This document shows, one piece after another, positions 8,756 to 17,713 of a stretch of 64,000 nucleotides of DNA (positions are counted from its first letter, which is position 1; every line of letters starts with the position of its first letter). Both the position numbers and the translations under genes were made by a program. The DNA lies in contig JAIEMV010000012.1 in NCBI GenBank assembly GCA_019751875.1, positions 1 through 64,000 on the forward strand. The letters run 5' to 3'. The notes under the pieces were generated by a model. The model saw nothing but the letters and a program-made list of their open reading frames with translations. It ran no database searches and was not told the DNA's origin. The stretch comes from Hyphomicrobium sp. Its GTDB lineage: Bacteria; Pseudomonadota; Alphaproteobacteria; Rhizobiales; Hyphomicrobiaceae.

Positions 8756-10063
8756 GTGATCGACGTCTTGAAGCGCGCCCTGCTGCCGATCCGCGACGGT
8801 ATCGCAACCGTCGGTGAACTGCCGCAATTGCAGGCCATCGGCCGCGGCATCGGCCGCCTTTCGCAGGCCGGAACCGCCGGCTATCCGGCCGACGTCAAAC
8901 GCCGGCTGATGATCCTGAACCTCATCGCCTATCTCATCGTCGCCTCGACTCTCGTCTATGCCATCCAGCACGCTCTCCTCGACTACGAGACCTACAAGCC
9001 CATCATCTGGATCAATCTCGCTCTCGTGGGCGCCGCGCTCGCCGTCCCTTTCGCACATCGCATCAACGAGGTCGCAGGCGCTCTGCTGATCGTCGTGGCC
9101 GAATGGGCCGCCCTGCTCGCATTCACCAGATACTTGGGGCATGCCTCGGGCGTGCACCTGCAGTACTTCGTCGGTGCCGCCGCGCCCTTCGTCGTTTTCG
9201 GGCTCAATCGCCTGTGGCTCGTCATACCCGTCATCCTTTCAGGCCTCGCCCTGCATTTGGCGGCCTGGTTCTGGTTTCCGGAAAGCACAGCCCTGATACC
9301 GGCAGACAAGGAAGTCATCGACAGCATCTATGTGCAGGCCGCGATCACGACGGTCGGCCTCATCGCAGCATCCGTCTATTATGCATTCCGACTTGCGGAG
9401 AACGCGAAGGCCGAAACCGAAAGCCTCCTCCGCAATATCTTGCCGGATGCGATCGTGGCCCGCTTGAAGGCAGCGCCTGCCGATCGCATCTCCGATCAAT
9501 TCAACGACGCGTCCGTTCTGTTTGCCGATATTTCAGGCTTCGTCGCGCTCGCGCGCAGCCTCGGCCCCGCTGACACAGTCGCGTTGCTCAACGAGATCGT
9601 CACCCGGTTCGACGATTTGGCGAGAGTGCACGGCGTGGAGAAGATCAAGACGATCGGAGACGCCTACATGGTCGCGGCTGGTATCCCTGAACCCTGCGAC
9701 GATCACTTGCACCGCCTGGCTGGCATGGGGTTGTCAATGCTCGCCGCCGTGTCTCGCGTCGCAGCCGAACGCGATACGCCTTTGTCGATCCGCATAGGCA
9801 TCGCCTCCGGCCCGGTCATGGCGGGCGTTATCGGCAAACAAAAATTCACGTACGACGTCTGGGGCGACGCCGTAAATCTTGCAGCGCGACTGGAAAGCCT
9901 CTCCGAGCCGGGCCGCATTCTCGTCTGCCCGCGCTGTAAGAAGCTGCTCGATAGCCACTTTGAATTTGAAAGCCGCGGCCAAGTGGAAATCAAGGGGCTC
10001 GGCCCGCGCGAAGCATTCTTCCTCTTGGCGCCCTCTGACGCGAGCCGCGCGGCCGCCGACTAA
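8756..10063 (+). CDS. Membrane-anchored class III adenylate cyclase
   Basis: The N-terminal half (residues about 50–200) has a set of about six hydrophobic segments. A short linker leads to a class III nucleotide cyclase domain. The metal-binding aspartates are at about 258 (VLFADISGF) and 302 (KTIGDAY). The adenine-selecting Lys is at 298 (EKIKTIGD), and the transition-state Asn/Arg lie in DAVNLAARLES. These residues predict ATP, not GTP, as substrate. A zinc-like CPRCKK motif occurs near the end. The GTG at 8756 is preceded by AAGG; a GTG at 8747 and a TTG at 8687 are alternatives. It follows the Crp-type gene and is likely coupled with it. Confidence 0.9.
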   Translation: MIDVLKRALLPIRDGIATVGELPQLQAIGRGIGRLSQAGTAGYPADVKRRLMILNLIAYLIVASTLVYAIQHALLDYETYKPIIWINLALVGAALAVPFAHRINEVAGALLIVVAEWAALLAFTRYLGHASGVHLQYFVGAAAPFVVFGLNRLWLVIPVILSGLALHLAAWFWFPESTALIPADKEVIDSIYVQAAITTVGLIAASVYYAFRLAENAKAETESLLRNILPDAIVARLKAAPADRISDQFNDASVLFADISGFVALARSLGPADTVALLNEIVTRFDDLARVHGVEKIKTIGDAYMVAAGIPEPCDDHLHRLAGMGLSMLAAVSRVAAERDTPLSIRIGIASGPVMAGVIGKQKFTYDVWGDAVNLAARLESLSEPGRILVCPRCKKLLDSHFEFESRGQVEIKGLGPREAFFLLAPSDASRAAAD

Positions 10064-10070
10064 CGTACGC

Positions 10071-10529
10071 TCACACCGACGGTCCCCCACCGATCAGGAA
10101 GCGGTTCTTGATGCGCGTCGTGAGATCGTCGCGCAGCTCCCGGTAACCGCGCATAATGGCACCCCGACCAGCTGCCGCCGGCAAAATCGAGGGATCAAAG
10201 GTTGGCCAATACTCCACGTCCGCCTTCATGATGCGCGTCAGTTCCACTGCGTGATGCTGTGCTTCCGGCGACAACGTGATAATGGAGGTGAATGTTTGCC
10301 GCTCAAGCTCTTTGAATGTGCGAGGCTGATGTGAGGTCACGTCGATTCCGATTTCGTCCATCACGGCCATGACGAACGGATCGGCGTGTCCACGCCGAAC
10401 GCCCGCAGATGTCACGTTGAGCCGGACGCCGGCGAAATGATGCAGGATCGCCGCCGCCATCGGAGAGCGAACGGCATTGAGCGTACAGGCAAACAGTATT
10501 CGAGGTGGCGGCTCGGACGGTTGGACCAC
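10071..10529 (-). CDS. Low-molecular-weight phosphatase family protein
   Basis: A 152-residue protein of the LMW protein-tyrosine phosphatase/arsenate reductase fold. The P-loop is FACTLNAVRSPMA, which keeps the Cys-x5-Arg of the family but replaces the usual GNICRS with LNAVRS, a variant typical of the alphaproteobacterial branch. A downstream DPSI segment supplies a candidate general-acid Asp. The start is a GTG at 10529, with a GGAAGGG site inside the end of the UPF0262 gene, 5 nt away, so the two are translationally linked. The substrate is unknown. Confidence 0.85.
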   Translation of the reverse strand: MVQPSEPPPRILFACTLNAVRSPMAAAILHHFAGVRLNVTSAGVRRGHADPFVMAVMDEIGIDVTSHQPRTFKELERQTFTSIITLSPEAQHHAVELTRIMKADVEYWPTFDPSILPAAAGRGAIMRGYRELRDDLTTRIKNRFLIGGGPSV

Positions 10530-10534
10530 CGTCG

Positions 10535-11038
10535 CTAACCCTTCCAGTGCAGCGCGGTAATCAGTGTAAAAATGCGCCGAGCCGTATCGAAGTCGAGCGT
10601 GATTTTACCCGCGAGACGCTCCTGCAGCAGCCGGCTGCCTTCGTCGTGCAATCCGCGCCGTCCCACATCGATCGCTTCGATGCGCGACGGCTGACCCGAC
10701 CTGATGGCCTGATAATAGCTATCCAAAACCATGAAGTAGTCTTTGAGCAGCCGCTTCAGCGGCGTCATGGTGAGCGTGTGCACCGCCACCGTCTCGCTGC
10801 CGCCTTCAGGAAAAACGGACAGGACGAGCCGGTCATCGGCGATCGCGATCTCCAGGCGGTACGGACCCTGGTCGATGCCGTCGAGCGCAAACGAGTTGCC
10901 GTCGATGATATCGAAGATCGCAACTTCGCGTTCATGCTCGATATTCGCATTGCCGCGCACGATCGATCCGTCATCGATGCGGATCGAAGCGATGCGGTTG
11001 CGGTTCTGCGAACTAATGTCGGCCGTCATCTCGGTCAT
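10535..11038 (-). CDS. UPF0262 family protein
   Basis: A 167-residue conserved alphaproteobacterial protein of unknown function. Recognisable segments include IEHEREVAIFDI, FSLD-like NSFALDG, GPYRLEIAI, LKDYFMVLDSYY, IDVGRRGLHDEGS and DFDTARRIFTL. It is wedged between hisD and the LMW phosphatase gene, its standard neighbours in Hyphomicrobiales, with 16 and 5 nt gaps. The ATG at 11038 is favoured; a GTG at 11050 and an ATG at 11029 are alternatives. Nothing in the sequence points to an enzyme activity. Confidence 0.88.
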   Translation of the reverse strand: MTEMTADISSQNRNRIASIRIDDGSIVRGNANIEHEREVAIFDIIDGNSFALDGIDQGPYRLEIAIADDRLVLSVFPEGGSETVAVHTLTMTPLKRLLKDYFMVLDSYYQAIRSGQPSRIEAIDVGRRGLHDEGSRLLQERLAGKITLDFDTARRIFTLITALHWKG

Positions 11039-11054
11039 TTCTGCTCTCACGCAT

Positions 11055-12353
11055 TCATGCGCGGCCGGACAGCCGGATTTCGACCGAACGGCGGTGCGCC
11101 TCTAGACCCTCCGAGCGCGCCAGCGTCATCGCCGCGTCCGCGACACGCGCCAGCGAAGCGGCATCCAGTTTCAAGAGCGACGTGCGCTTCATGAAGTCGA
11201 GCACGCCGAGGCCTGACGAAAAACGTGCTGACCGCGCCGTCGGCAATACGTGATTTGAACCGGCCACGTAGTCACCGATCACCTCCGGAGTGTAGGCGCC
11301 GATGAAAATGGCGCCGGCATTGCGGATCTTGCCTGCAAGTTCCTCGCCGTCGGCCGTGGCAATTTCAAGATGCTCGGCCGCGATCCGGTCGGCCAGCGCC
11401 GGAGCCTCGTCGAACGACTTCAGAACGATCGACGCACCGAACACGTTCCAGCTCTCGCCGGCGATGTTGCCGCGGGGCAGCGTGGTAAGCTGTCGCGCAA
11501 CCGCCGCTTCGACAGCTTTCGCAAACCCCGCATCATCAGTCATCAGCACAGACTGTGCCGCCTTGTCGTGTTCGGCCTGCGCCAGCAGGTCGGCCGCAAT
11601 CCACTCCGGATCATTTTTGCTATCGGCGATCACGAGTACTTCCGACGGCCCCGCGATGCTGTCGATGCCGACGGTGCCGAAGACCTGACGCTTCGCCGCG
11701 GCTACGAAGGCATTTCCCGGCCCGACAATTTTCACAACGGGCTTCACCGTCTCCGTCCCGTACGCCAACGCCGCGACGGCCTGCGCGCCGCCGATGCGAT
11801 AGATCTCGGTGACGCCGCACAGCCGCGCGGCTGCCAATACGAGCGGGTTCAATTCGCCCCGGGGCGACGGCACCACCATCACGATGCGCGGCACGCCCGC
11901 GACGATCGCCGGTAGCGCATTCATGAGTACCGACGACGGATACGATGCCGAACCGCCAGGCACATAAAGCCCGGCCGACTCCACCGCCGTCCAGCGGTCG
12001 CCCAGTTCAACGCCCGTCTCGTCCGTGTAGCGTTCGCTCTTGGGCAACTGCCGCTGATGGTGCGCGCGGATCCGGTCAGCCGCGAACGACAGCGCGTCAA
12101 GCGTCTCTTGCGAACACTGCGCGACAGCCGCATCGACTTCCGCCGCCGTAACCGCGATACCGGCGCTGGCCAGATCAATCCCGTCGAACTTCAACGACAA
12201 GTCGATCAGAGCCTTGTCGCCGCGCATGCGCACATCCGTGATGATCTCGCGCACGACCGTATCGACCTCTTCGGAGACCTCGCGTTTTTCCGAAAGGAGC
12301 GCCGCGAAGGCGGTGTCAAAGCCGGGGTCGGAAGTCAGAAGCGTCTTTGGCAT
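11055..12353 (-). CDS. hisD: Histidinol dehydrogenase
   Basis: Catalyses the last two oxidations of histidine biosynthesis, L-histidinol to L-histidine with NAD. At 432 residues it matches the family length. Landmarks include GLYVPGG, MVVPSPRGELNP, RIGGAQAVAALAYGTE, KIVGPGNAFVAAAKR, DSIAGPSEVLVIAD, AEHDKAAQSVL, AEHLEI and VAGSNHVLPTARSARFSSGL, which carry the zinc and active-site residues. The ATG at 12353 gives the usual MPKTLLTSDPGF beginning. The rest of the histidine genes seen here (hisZ, hisG) lie at 20–22 kb. Confidence 0.96.
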   Translation of the reverse strand: MPKTLLTSDPGFDTAFAALLSEKREVSEEVDTVVREIITDVRMRGDKALIDLSLKFDGIDLASAGIAVTAAEVDAAVAQCSQETLDALSFAADRIRAHHQRQLPKSERYTDETGVELGDRWTAVESAGLYVPGGSASYPSSVLMNALPAIVAGVPRIVMVVPSPRGELNPLVLAAARLCGVTEIYRIGGAQAVAALAYGTETVKPVVKIVGPGNAFVAAAKRQVFGTVGIDSIAGPSEVLVIADSKNDPEWIAADLLAQAEHDKAAQSVLMTDDAGFAKAVEAAVARQLTTLPRGNIAGESWNVFGASIVLKSFDEAPALADRIAAEHLEIATADGEELAGKIRNAGAIFIGAYTPEVIGDYVAGSNHVLPTARSARFSSGLGVLDFMKRTSLLKLDAASLARVADAAMTLARSEGLEAHRRSVEIRLSGRA

Positions 12354-12414
12354 GGAAGGGTCCGGGAAGGAGGAGAACAGTCTGGCGGATTGATGAAGCG
12401 CTGGCGGTAGGCGT

Positions 12415-12894
12415 TCAGCCCGACGTTCCGGGTTCGTCATCGGGATGTTCAGGCTTGGATTTCGTCGTCCATGCGGCGCCAAGATCTTTCATTTCGGCTT
12501 CCACACATTCTACGTGAAGTCGAATGGCCGCGCTGCCCGCGCAGGCGATCGTGATGGTGCCCTCCGGCGCCGTCGTCGGCTCGAAGCGGATCGCCAGCAC
12601 GTTCAGCATCTGCCGCTTGTCACTGAGATTGATACCGCAGAGTTGCGCACCCAGCACGTTCTCGAAACGGAGCCCCGTTCGGCGACGGGTGAAGGACTTC
12701 TTGCGTCCGCCTCGGCCCGCGAGCGCATCCGTCCAGTCGAAGCGGTTGGCAATCGCGGCGAACCGACGCTCGCTCTTCAAGTAGGTCATTTCGCCAACGC
12801 TGATCACCGCGTCCTGCAGGTGCGCAGAAACGACATCTAGATCTTCGGCATCAAGGGCGATGAGTTTAAGGCCTGAACTATCTTTAGCGGTCAT
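12415..12894 (-). CDS. DUF2948 family protein
   Basis: A 159-residue protein of the alphaproteobacterial DUF2948 family. It starts LKLIALDAEDLDVVSAHLQDAV, continues ERRFAAIANRFDW, and has FENVLGAQ, LNVLAIRFEP and LHVECVEAEMKDLGA towards the end. The function is unknown. It usually stands between murA and hisD, and here precedes hisD on the same strand with a 61-nt gap. The ATG at 12894 gives the family's normal N-terminus; the frame upstream to 13005 is proline-rich and unlikely to be translated. Confidence 0.88.
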   Translation of the reverse strand: MTAKDSSGLKLIALDAEDLDVVSAHLQDAVISVGEMTYLKSERRFAAIANRFDWTDALAGRGGRKKSFTRRRTGLRFENVLGAQLCGINLSDKRQMLNVLAIRFEPTTAPEGTITIACAGSAAIRLHVECVEAEMKDLGAAWTTKSKPEHPDDEPGTSG

Positions 12895-13061
12895 CGTGGC
12901 GTGGACTTGCGGTTGGGGCGCCGCTACATGCGGGCCCGCGGTCAAGCTTGAGGTCAGCAGTGATAAAGGCGGAGGGGGGCGCGTGCAACCGCACCCCTCG
13001 GCCAATCCAATCTAACAGGCACCCTAGCAACTTGAGGCGCCTCTTCGGGTCAAACAACTGA

Positions 13062-15008
13062 TCAGGCGTTACGCGGGGCCTTGCGGCGATCATCGCCACG
13101 CGGCGCCGACGGGCGGCTCTGGGGACGCTCGCTGCGGTTGTTGAGGAATCCTACGGTCTCCAAACCCTTGGTCGGTCCATCCGAGCGTTGGCCCCGATGG
13201 GCCGGACGCGCGCTGGCATGGCCATGAGCCGGACGATCACCTGTGCGGGCCTCCCCCGAACGATTCTCGCCATCGCGGTGTCCGTTGGCATGGCGCGGAC
13301 GACCCTCGGCACCGTGCGGATGGCGGTCGCCGTCACGCAGCCTGTGTTCGCGATGGGGTCTGTCGCCCCGCGAAGCGCGCGTGTCATCCGAGCGCGGCCC
13401 ACGGCCTTCGCCGCGGGGGCGCTCACCGAAAGACCGTTCACCATGCGGACGCGCGTCCGCCGTACGGTCATTGTAGCGCCGTACCGTATGGCCTTCGCGC
13501 TCGCGACGTTCGCCACCACGTTCACTGCGGCGTTCGTTAGAGCGGGCATTCTGCGGACGATCGCCACCGGCACGATGCGCATGGCGCCGATCCGGCCCAC
13601 GGCCCTCGCCTGTCATTGCACGTTCTCCAGCGAGCGGATGGAATCCACCACGCTCACCGCCACGGGATTCTGATGGTGCTGCACGGTCGTCGTAACGGGC
13701 ACGCTGAGGACGCCCACCGCCATCATGGCGATCCGTACCACGGCCTGATCCGCGGTGCCCCCCACCACGCTGGCCACCGAAGCCGCGACCCTGACGCTGA
13801 CTGCGCGAGCCACCCGGCGAAAGATCGGCCCGCTCTGCATCGCGCTCAGCCCGGCTTTCCACCGGAGCGACGAGCGTTGCGTCGTTGCGGCGGTCCGTGC
13901 TGGGAATTGTCAACCGTGTCAGGCGCTCGATATCACGCAGATAGGCGCGCTCTTCGTTATCCACGAGCGAGATCGCAATCCCTTCCGCGCCGGCGCGCGC
14001 GGTGCGGCCGATGCGGTGTACGTAGCTCTCCGGAACATTCGGAATTTCGTAGTTGATGACGTGCGACACAGCATCCACATCGATGCCGCGCGCCGCAATA
14101 TCCGTCGCAATCAGCGCGCGGATCTTGCCGGCCTTGAAGCCCTTCATCGCTTGATCGCGCTGCGCTTGGCTCTTGTTGCCATGAATGGCGGAGACCGGCA
14201 CGCCGTTGCTTTCCAGATGCCGCGCAACGCGGTCCGCGCCACGCTTGGTCCGCGTGAACACGATCGTGCGCGTCATGTCCTGGTTGGAAAAAAGTTCGAC
14301 GAGCAGAGCCCGCTTCTTCTGCTGCTCGATGAAAATAACTTCCTGCTTTACGCGATCGGCCGTCTTGGCGACGGGCGTCACGGAAACCTTCACCGGGTCC
14401 TTCAGGAGCTCGGCTGCGAGCGCCCCGATCTCGTGCGGCATGGTGGCAGAAAAGAACAGGCTCTGGCGACGATGCGACAGCGTCGCCACGATCTGGCGGA
14501 GCGGTCGGATAAAGCCGAGATCCATCATCTGGTCCGCTTCATCGAGGACGAGGATTTCAGTGCCCTCGAGCGTCACGTTGCGTTCGCCCATGTGGTCGAT
14601 GAGGCGGCCGGGGGTGGCGACGAGGACGTCGACGCCGCGCGCGAGCGCATCACGTTGCGGCTTGTGAGCGACCCCGCCAAACACCACGGCGACCGAGAAG
14701 CCCATGTGGCGGCCATACGTGCGAAAGCTCTCCGCGATCTGCGTTGCGAGTTCCCGCGTCGGCGACAGGATGAGCGAGCGCACACCCTTGCGCAGCGGCG
14801 GCTGACGGTTGGCATTGAGTCGCTGCAGGATCGGCAGCGCGAAGGCCGCGGTCTTGCCCGTGCCGGTCTGCGCGATACCGAGCAGGTCCTTGCCTTCGAG
14901 AATGGTGGGGATCGCCTGCGCCTGGATCGGCGTTGGCGTCGTGTAGCCTTCGGTTTCGAGCGCCTTCAGGAGCAGCGGATCGAGGCCGAGTTCTTGGAAT
15001 GTGGTCAC
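13062..15008 (-). CDS. rhlE: DEAD-box RNA helicase, RhlE type, with long basic tail
   Basis: An RNA helicase of 648 residues. The first 380 or so form a complete DEAD-box core: AQTGTGKT (motif I), PTRELA (Ia), ATPGRLIDH (Ib), LDEADQM (II), FFSATMP (III), TDIAARGID (V) and HRIGRTARAG (VI). The remaining 260 residues are low complexity, rich in Arg, Gly, His, Glu and Asp, with repeated RGG-, RGE- and HRDG-like pieces. Such tails bind RNA and can aid cold adaptation or condensate formation. The gene interrupts the usual murA–DUF2948–hisD order. The tail makes the opposite strand look open; those frames are shadows. Confidence 0.93.
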   Translation of the reverse strand: MTTFQELGLDPLLLKALETEGYTTPTPIQAQAIPTILEGKDLLGIAQTGTGKTAAFALPILQRLNANRQPPLRKGVRSLILSPTRELATQIAESFRTYGRHMGFSVAVVFGGVAHKPQRDALARGVDVLVATPGRLIDHMGERNVTLEGTEILVLDEADQMMDLGFIRPLRQIVATLSHRRQSLFFSATMPHEIGALAAELLKDPVKVSVTPVAKTADRVKQEVIFIEQQKKRALLVELFSNQDMTRTIVFTRTKRGADRVARHLESNGVPVSAIHGNKSQAQRDQAMKGFKAGKIRALIATDIAARGIDVDAVSHVINYEIPNVPESYVHRIGRTARAGAEGIAISLVDNEERAYLRDIERLTRLTIPSTDRRNDATLVAPVESRAERDAERADLSPGGSRSQRQGRGFGGQRGGGHRGSGRGTDRHDGGGRPQRARYDDRAAPSESRGGERGGFHPLAGERAMTGEGRGPDRRHAHRAGGDRPQNARSNERRSERGGERREREGHTVRRYNDRTADARPHGERSFGERPRGEGRGPRSDDTRASRGDRPHREHRLRDGDRHPHGAEGRPRHANGHRDGENRSGEARTGDRPAHGHASARPAHRGQRSDGPTKGLETVGFLNNRSERPQSRPSAPRGDDRRKAPRNA

Positions 15009-15366
15009 TGAGTTTCTTTCGGTTGGCCCACGCGCGCGGTCTGGCCGCGACCGGTTGATTCCGGCGGCGGTCTTGGCGCTTCAGATGGCGCGGGCTCGAC
15101 GCAATCCCAGCCGCCCGGCCATGCCGGCAGCGGTCTTGGGGTGCATCAGGCGCCCTGCGTGCCGGGGCGGCCGATTTTGGGAGGTCAGAGGCGCGGGCCG
15201 GAGGACGTACGGCCGCTCGAAAGCGGTCCTTGTTCCGATTGTCCCGTCACGCAGTCGCGCGCCGATGGACCGGATCAGAGCGATCCGGATAGCGGCTTAT
15301 CTCATGCTGCGCCGCAAAAGGCAAGTGGACCGGCAGAGGCTGTGCCCCTGCCGGCGCGGGGCATCA
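15009..15366. other. Upstream region of the rhlE gene
   Basis: No coding region is supported in this 358-base GC-rich stretch. It holds the rhlE promoter and leader, and at its far end the hairpin downstream of the DUF992 gene. Several CGGCGGTCTTGG-like pieces recur (about 15066 and 15127) without a clear meaning. Confidence 0.5.
15330..15354 (-). terminator. Hairpin downstream of the DUF992 gene
   Basis: CCGGCAG-A-GGC-TGT-GCC-C-CTGCCGG folds into a nearly perfect stem-loop 13 nt after the DUF992 stop codon. On the minus strand a T-run (CCTTTTG) follows only after about ten bases, so it is a plausible but imperfect intrinsic terminator. Confidence 0.4.
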
Positions 15367-15831
15367 TCAACGCAGCGAGAGATCGGCAACACCCACAGCG
15401 ACATTGAGGCCCGTCTGGCCCTGTACGCTGAGGGGCTGGAGACTGATCGAATTCTTCGAGCCCCCGACCAGAATTTTGGTTCCAACGCCCACGCCGATCG
15501 AGGCATCGGCATTCGCCCCAACGTAATCGCCGGCCAACGCCCGATCCGGAAGCTCGGTGGAGGCGAACACGGCCCAAATGATTGTCACGGACGATGTAAA
15601 GCCCAAATCGAGACCGACCTGCGTAACCGAACCTTCATAGTTTTGCGGCGCCCCCTTCGTCGGCTTGAACACGCAGTCGTAATGCTTCTTAGAGCCGAGG
15701 ATCAGACCGACGCCCGCTCCGCCCTTGCATGTCAAGGTGCCAACTTTCGCGACGGCAGCTTGTGCCGAGCCGGCGGACCCGCCCGCAATCATTAAAGCTG
15801 CGGCCGCCGCCAAAGCGGTTTTCATCTTCAT
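15367..15831 (-). CDS. DUF992 secreted protein
   Basis: A 154-residue exported protein with a signal peptide ending AGSAQA near residue 25. The mature part shows DUF992 features: VGTLTCKGGAGVGLILGS, a second Cys in HYDCVF, YEGSVTQVGLDLG and a glycine-rich GVGVGTKILVGGS strand. The two cysteines could form a disulfide. The family is common and multicopy in Hyphomicrobiales, and its function is unknown. It is a monocistronic gene between rhlE and murA. Confidence 0.85.
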   Translation of the reverse strand: MKMKTALAAAAALMIAGGSAGSAQAAVAKVGTLTCKGGAGVGLILGSKKHYDCVFKPTKGAPQNYEGSVTQVGLDLGFTSSVTIIWAVFASTELPDRALAGDYVGANADASIGVGVGTKILVGGSKNSISLQPLSVQGQTGLNVAVGVADLSLR

Positions 15832-15980
15832 TGTGTCCCCCGGACAATTCTACCGAATTCAAAACTGAGGTGGCGCGAACGAACGCGTCCTCGCGCTCGG
15901 TATTCATGTGCACGCCCGAAAACGAGTTGCAAATGAATCTTAATCTAATCCCCGTCGCCAATTGTACCACGCTTGCCGGT

Positions 15981-17270
15981 TCAGCCCGACGCCAAGCGCT
16001 CGATGTTCGCGCCACATTTGGAAAGCTTTTCTTCCAGCCGCTCAAACCCCCGGTCGAGATGATAGACGCGGCCGACGGTGGTCTCGCCCTCCGCCATGAG
16101 CCCGGCGATCACGAGCGACACCGACGCACGCAAGTCCGTAGCCATGACCGGCGCACCCTTGAGATTTCTCACGCCCTTGATCGTCGCGGTATCCCCGTGA
16201 AGCTGAATATCGGCACCAAGCCGCGCCAGTTCCTGCACGTGCATGAAGCGGTTCTCGAAAATGGTTTCGCGGATCACGCTGGTGCCGTGCGCGCGCGTCA
16301 TGAGAGCCATCAGCTGCGCCTGCAAATCGGTCGGAAAACCAGGGTATGGCTGCGTCTCGACGGAGACCGGCTCGATCTCTCCACCATTGCGCTGAATGCG
16401 GATGCCGGTCTTCGTCGGCGTCACACTCGTGCCCGTCGCCGCAAGAACGTCGAGTGCGTTTTGAAGCAGCTCGATCCGCGTGTCCTCGAGCACCACGTCA
16501 CCGCCCGTCGCCGCGACGACCATCGCGAACGTGCCCGTCTCGATCCGATCCGGCAACACCGTATGGATCGCGCCGTCGAGCCGGTCGCGTCCCTGAACAC
16601 GCAACGTCGAAGTTCCGATCCCCTCGATGAGTACGCCCATTTTCACAAGCAGCGCCGCAACGTCGCCGACTTCGGGTTCCCGCGCAGCATTCTCGATGAG
16701 GGTCTCGCCCTTGGCCAGCGCCGCGGCCAGAAGCACGTTATGCGTGGCTCCCACAGACACCTTTGGAAAAATGATGTGCGCGCCGTGCAGCCCCTTCGCA
16801 GCCTTGGCGAGTACATACCCACCATCGATCTCGATTTCGGCGCCGAGCGCTTTGAGCCCCGTCAAATGCAGATCCACGGGCCGCGTGCCGATCGCGCAGC
16901 CGCCTGGAAGCGAAACCTTCGCTTGTCGCATGCGCGCAAGAATAGGTCCGAGCACCCAAAAGCTCGCGCGCATCCGCGAGACCATTTCGTAAGGCGCGGT
17001 CGTGTCCACGATATCGCGCGCCGTCAGGTGGAATGTCTCGCCCTGCAAGTTGGGCGATGACCGCTTGCCATCGACCGCGAGGTCCGTGCCGTGATTGCGC
17101 AGAATGCGAGCCAATAGGTTGACGTCCGCGAGATTGGGGACGTTCTTCAAGGTCACGCGATCCGATGTCAGCAGGCTTGCGATCATGAGCGGAAGTGCCG
17201 CGTTCTTCGCGCCCGAAATTGGGATAGTGCCGTTCAGCTGTCCGCCGCCGACGATTTTAATGCGATCCAT
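15981..17270 (-). CDS. murA: UDP-N-acetylglucosamine 1-carboxyvinyltransferase
   Basis: First committed step of peptidoglycan synthesis: transfer of enolpyruvate from PEP to UDP-GlcNAc in the cytoplasm. The 429-residue protein starts MDRIKIVGG and contains [11 protein letters not shown] with the catalytic Lys, [10 protein letters not shown], and the [14 protein letters not shown] loop whose Cys is the fosfomycin target. Since the Cys is present, fosfomycin sensitivity at the target level is expected. The ATG at 17270 fits the family; the extension to 17318 does not. Confidence 0.96.
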   Translation of the reverse strand: MDRIKIVGGGQLNGTIPISGAKNAALPLMIASLLTSDRVTLKNVPNLADVNLLARILRNHGTDLAVDGKRSSPNLQGETFHLTARDIVDTTAPYEMVSRMRASFWVLGPILARMRQAKVSLPGGCAIGTRPVDLHLTGLKALGAEIEIDGGYVLAKAAKGLHGAHIIFPKVSVGATHNVLLAAALAKGETLIENAAREPEVGDVAALLVKMGVLIEGIGTSTLRVQGRDRLDGAIHTVLPDRIETGTFAMVVAATGGDVVLEDTRIELLQNALDVLAATGTSVTPTKTGIRIQRNGGEIEPVSVETQPYPGFPTDLQAQLMALMTRAHGTSVIRETIFENRFMHVQELARLGADIQLHGDTATIKGVRNLKGAPVMATDLRASVSLVIAGLMAEGETTVGRVYHLDRGFERLEEKLSKCGANIERLASG

Positions 17271-17429
17271 GAGAAACGGTCTCGTCCTGTCTGAGAGGCG
17301 GTGTGATCCAGGCAGCAAGGAAACTCGCCTGGGACGGCGAATTGGCCAGGTGTTGCCGGGTGATGAATTTTGGAGCGGCCGCTCCAGCTGGAAAAAACAC
17401 GTCCGATCTATGTTGACTGCACAGCAAGG

Positions 17430-17606
17430 TCAATCAATGCGCTTGTTGCCCGCGGCCGGCTTCCCGTTCAGATCGGCAGGCTTCCCGCTCATACGGGCTT
17501 TTTCCTTTCGCCTTCGCAAATTAGCCCTTAGTTCTTCGGCCAGCCGCGCGGCACGCGCGGCGGCGGCGGCCTGGGCATGCGTGGGCTTTTCGCTGGTTTC
17601 CGTCAT
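17430..17606 (-). CDS. Small basic conserved hypothetical protein
   Basis: A 58-residue protein beginning MTETSEKPTHAQAAAAARAA and running into LAEELRANLRRRKEKAR, a charged, probably helical segment. Similar short alanine/arginine-rich proteins occur upstream of murA in related bacteria, by recollection. No catalytic or membrane feature is seen. The ATG at 17606 was chosen over 17633, which adds residues not typical of the family. No strong ribosome site was found. Confidence 0.55.
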   Translation of the reverse strand: MTETSEKPTHAQAAAAARAARLAEELRANLRRRKEKARMSGKPADLNGKPAAGNKRID

Positions 17607-17713
17607 GGCATCACTGAACCAAGAAAGGTGCAAGACACCGTCTGCCTAACACGGGCAGCGTCCCCGAGGCCAGAGCAGCCCGCAAGAGCAGCACGCCAAA
17701 GCAGCCGGCCGTA

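Noticed and set aside
13755-15011. 418-codon open frame on the plus strand opposite rhlE
   Set aside because: The minus strand encodes a full DEAD-box core. The plus frame has no recognisable protein and reflects the GC-rich codon pattern.
15729-17060. 443-codon open frame on the plus strand opposite murA
   Set aside because: It is a shadow of murA, whose catalytic loop and family length are intact.
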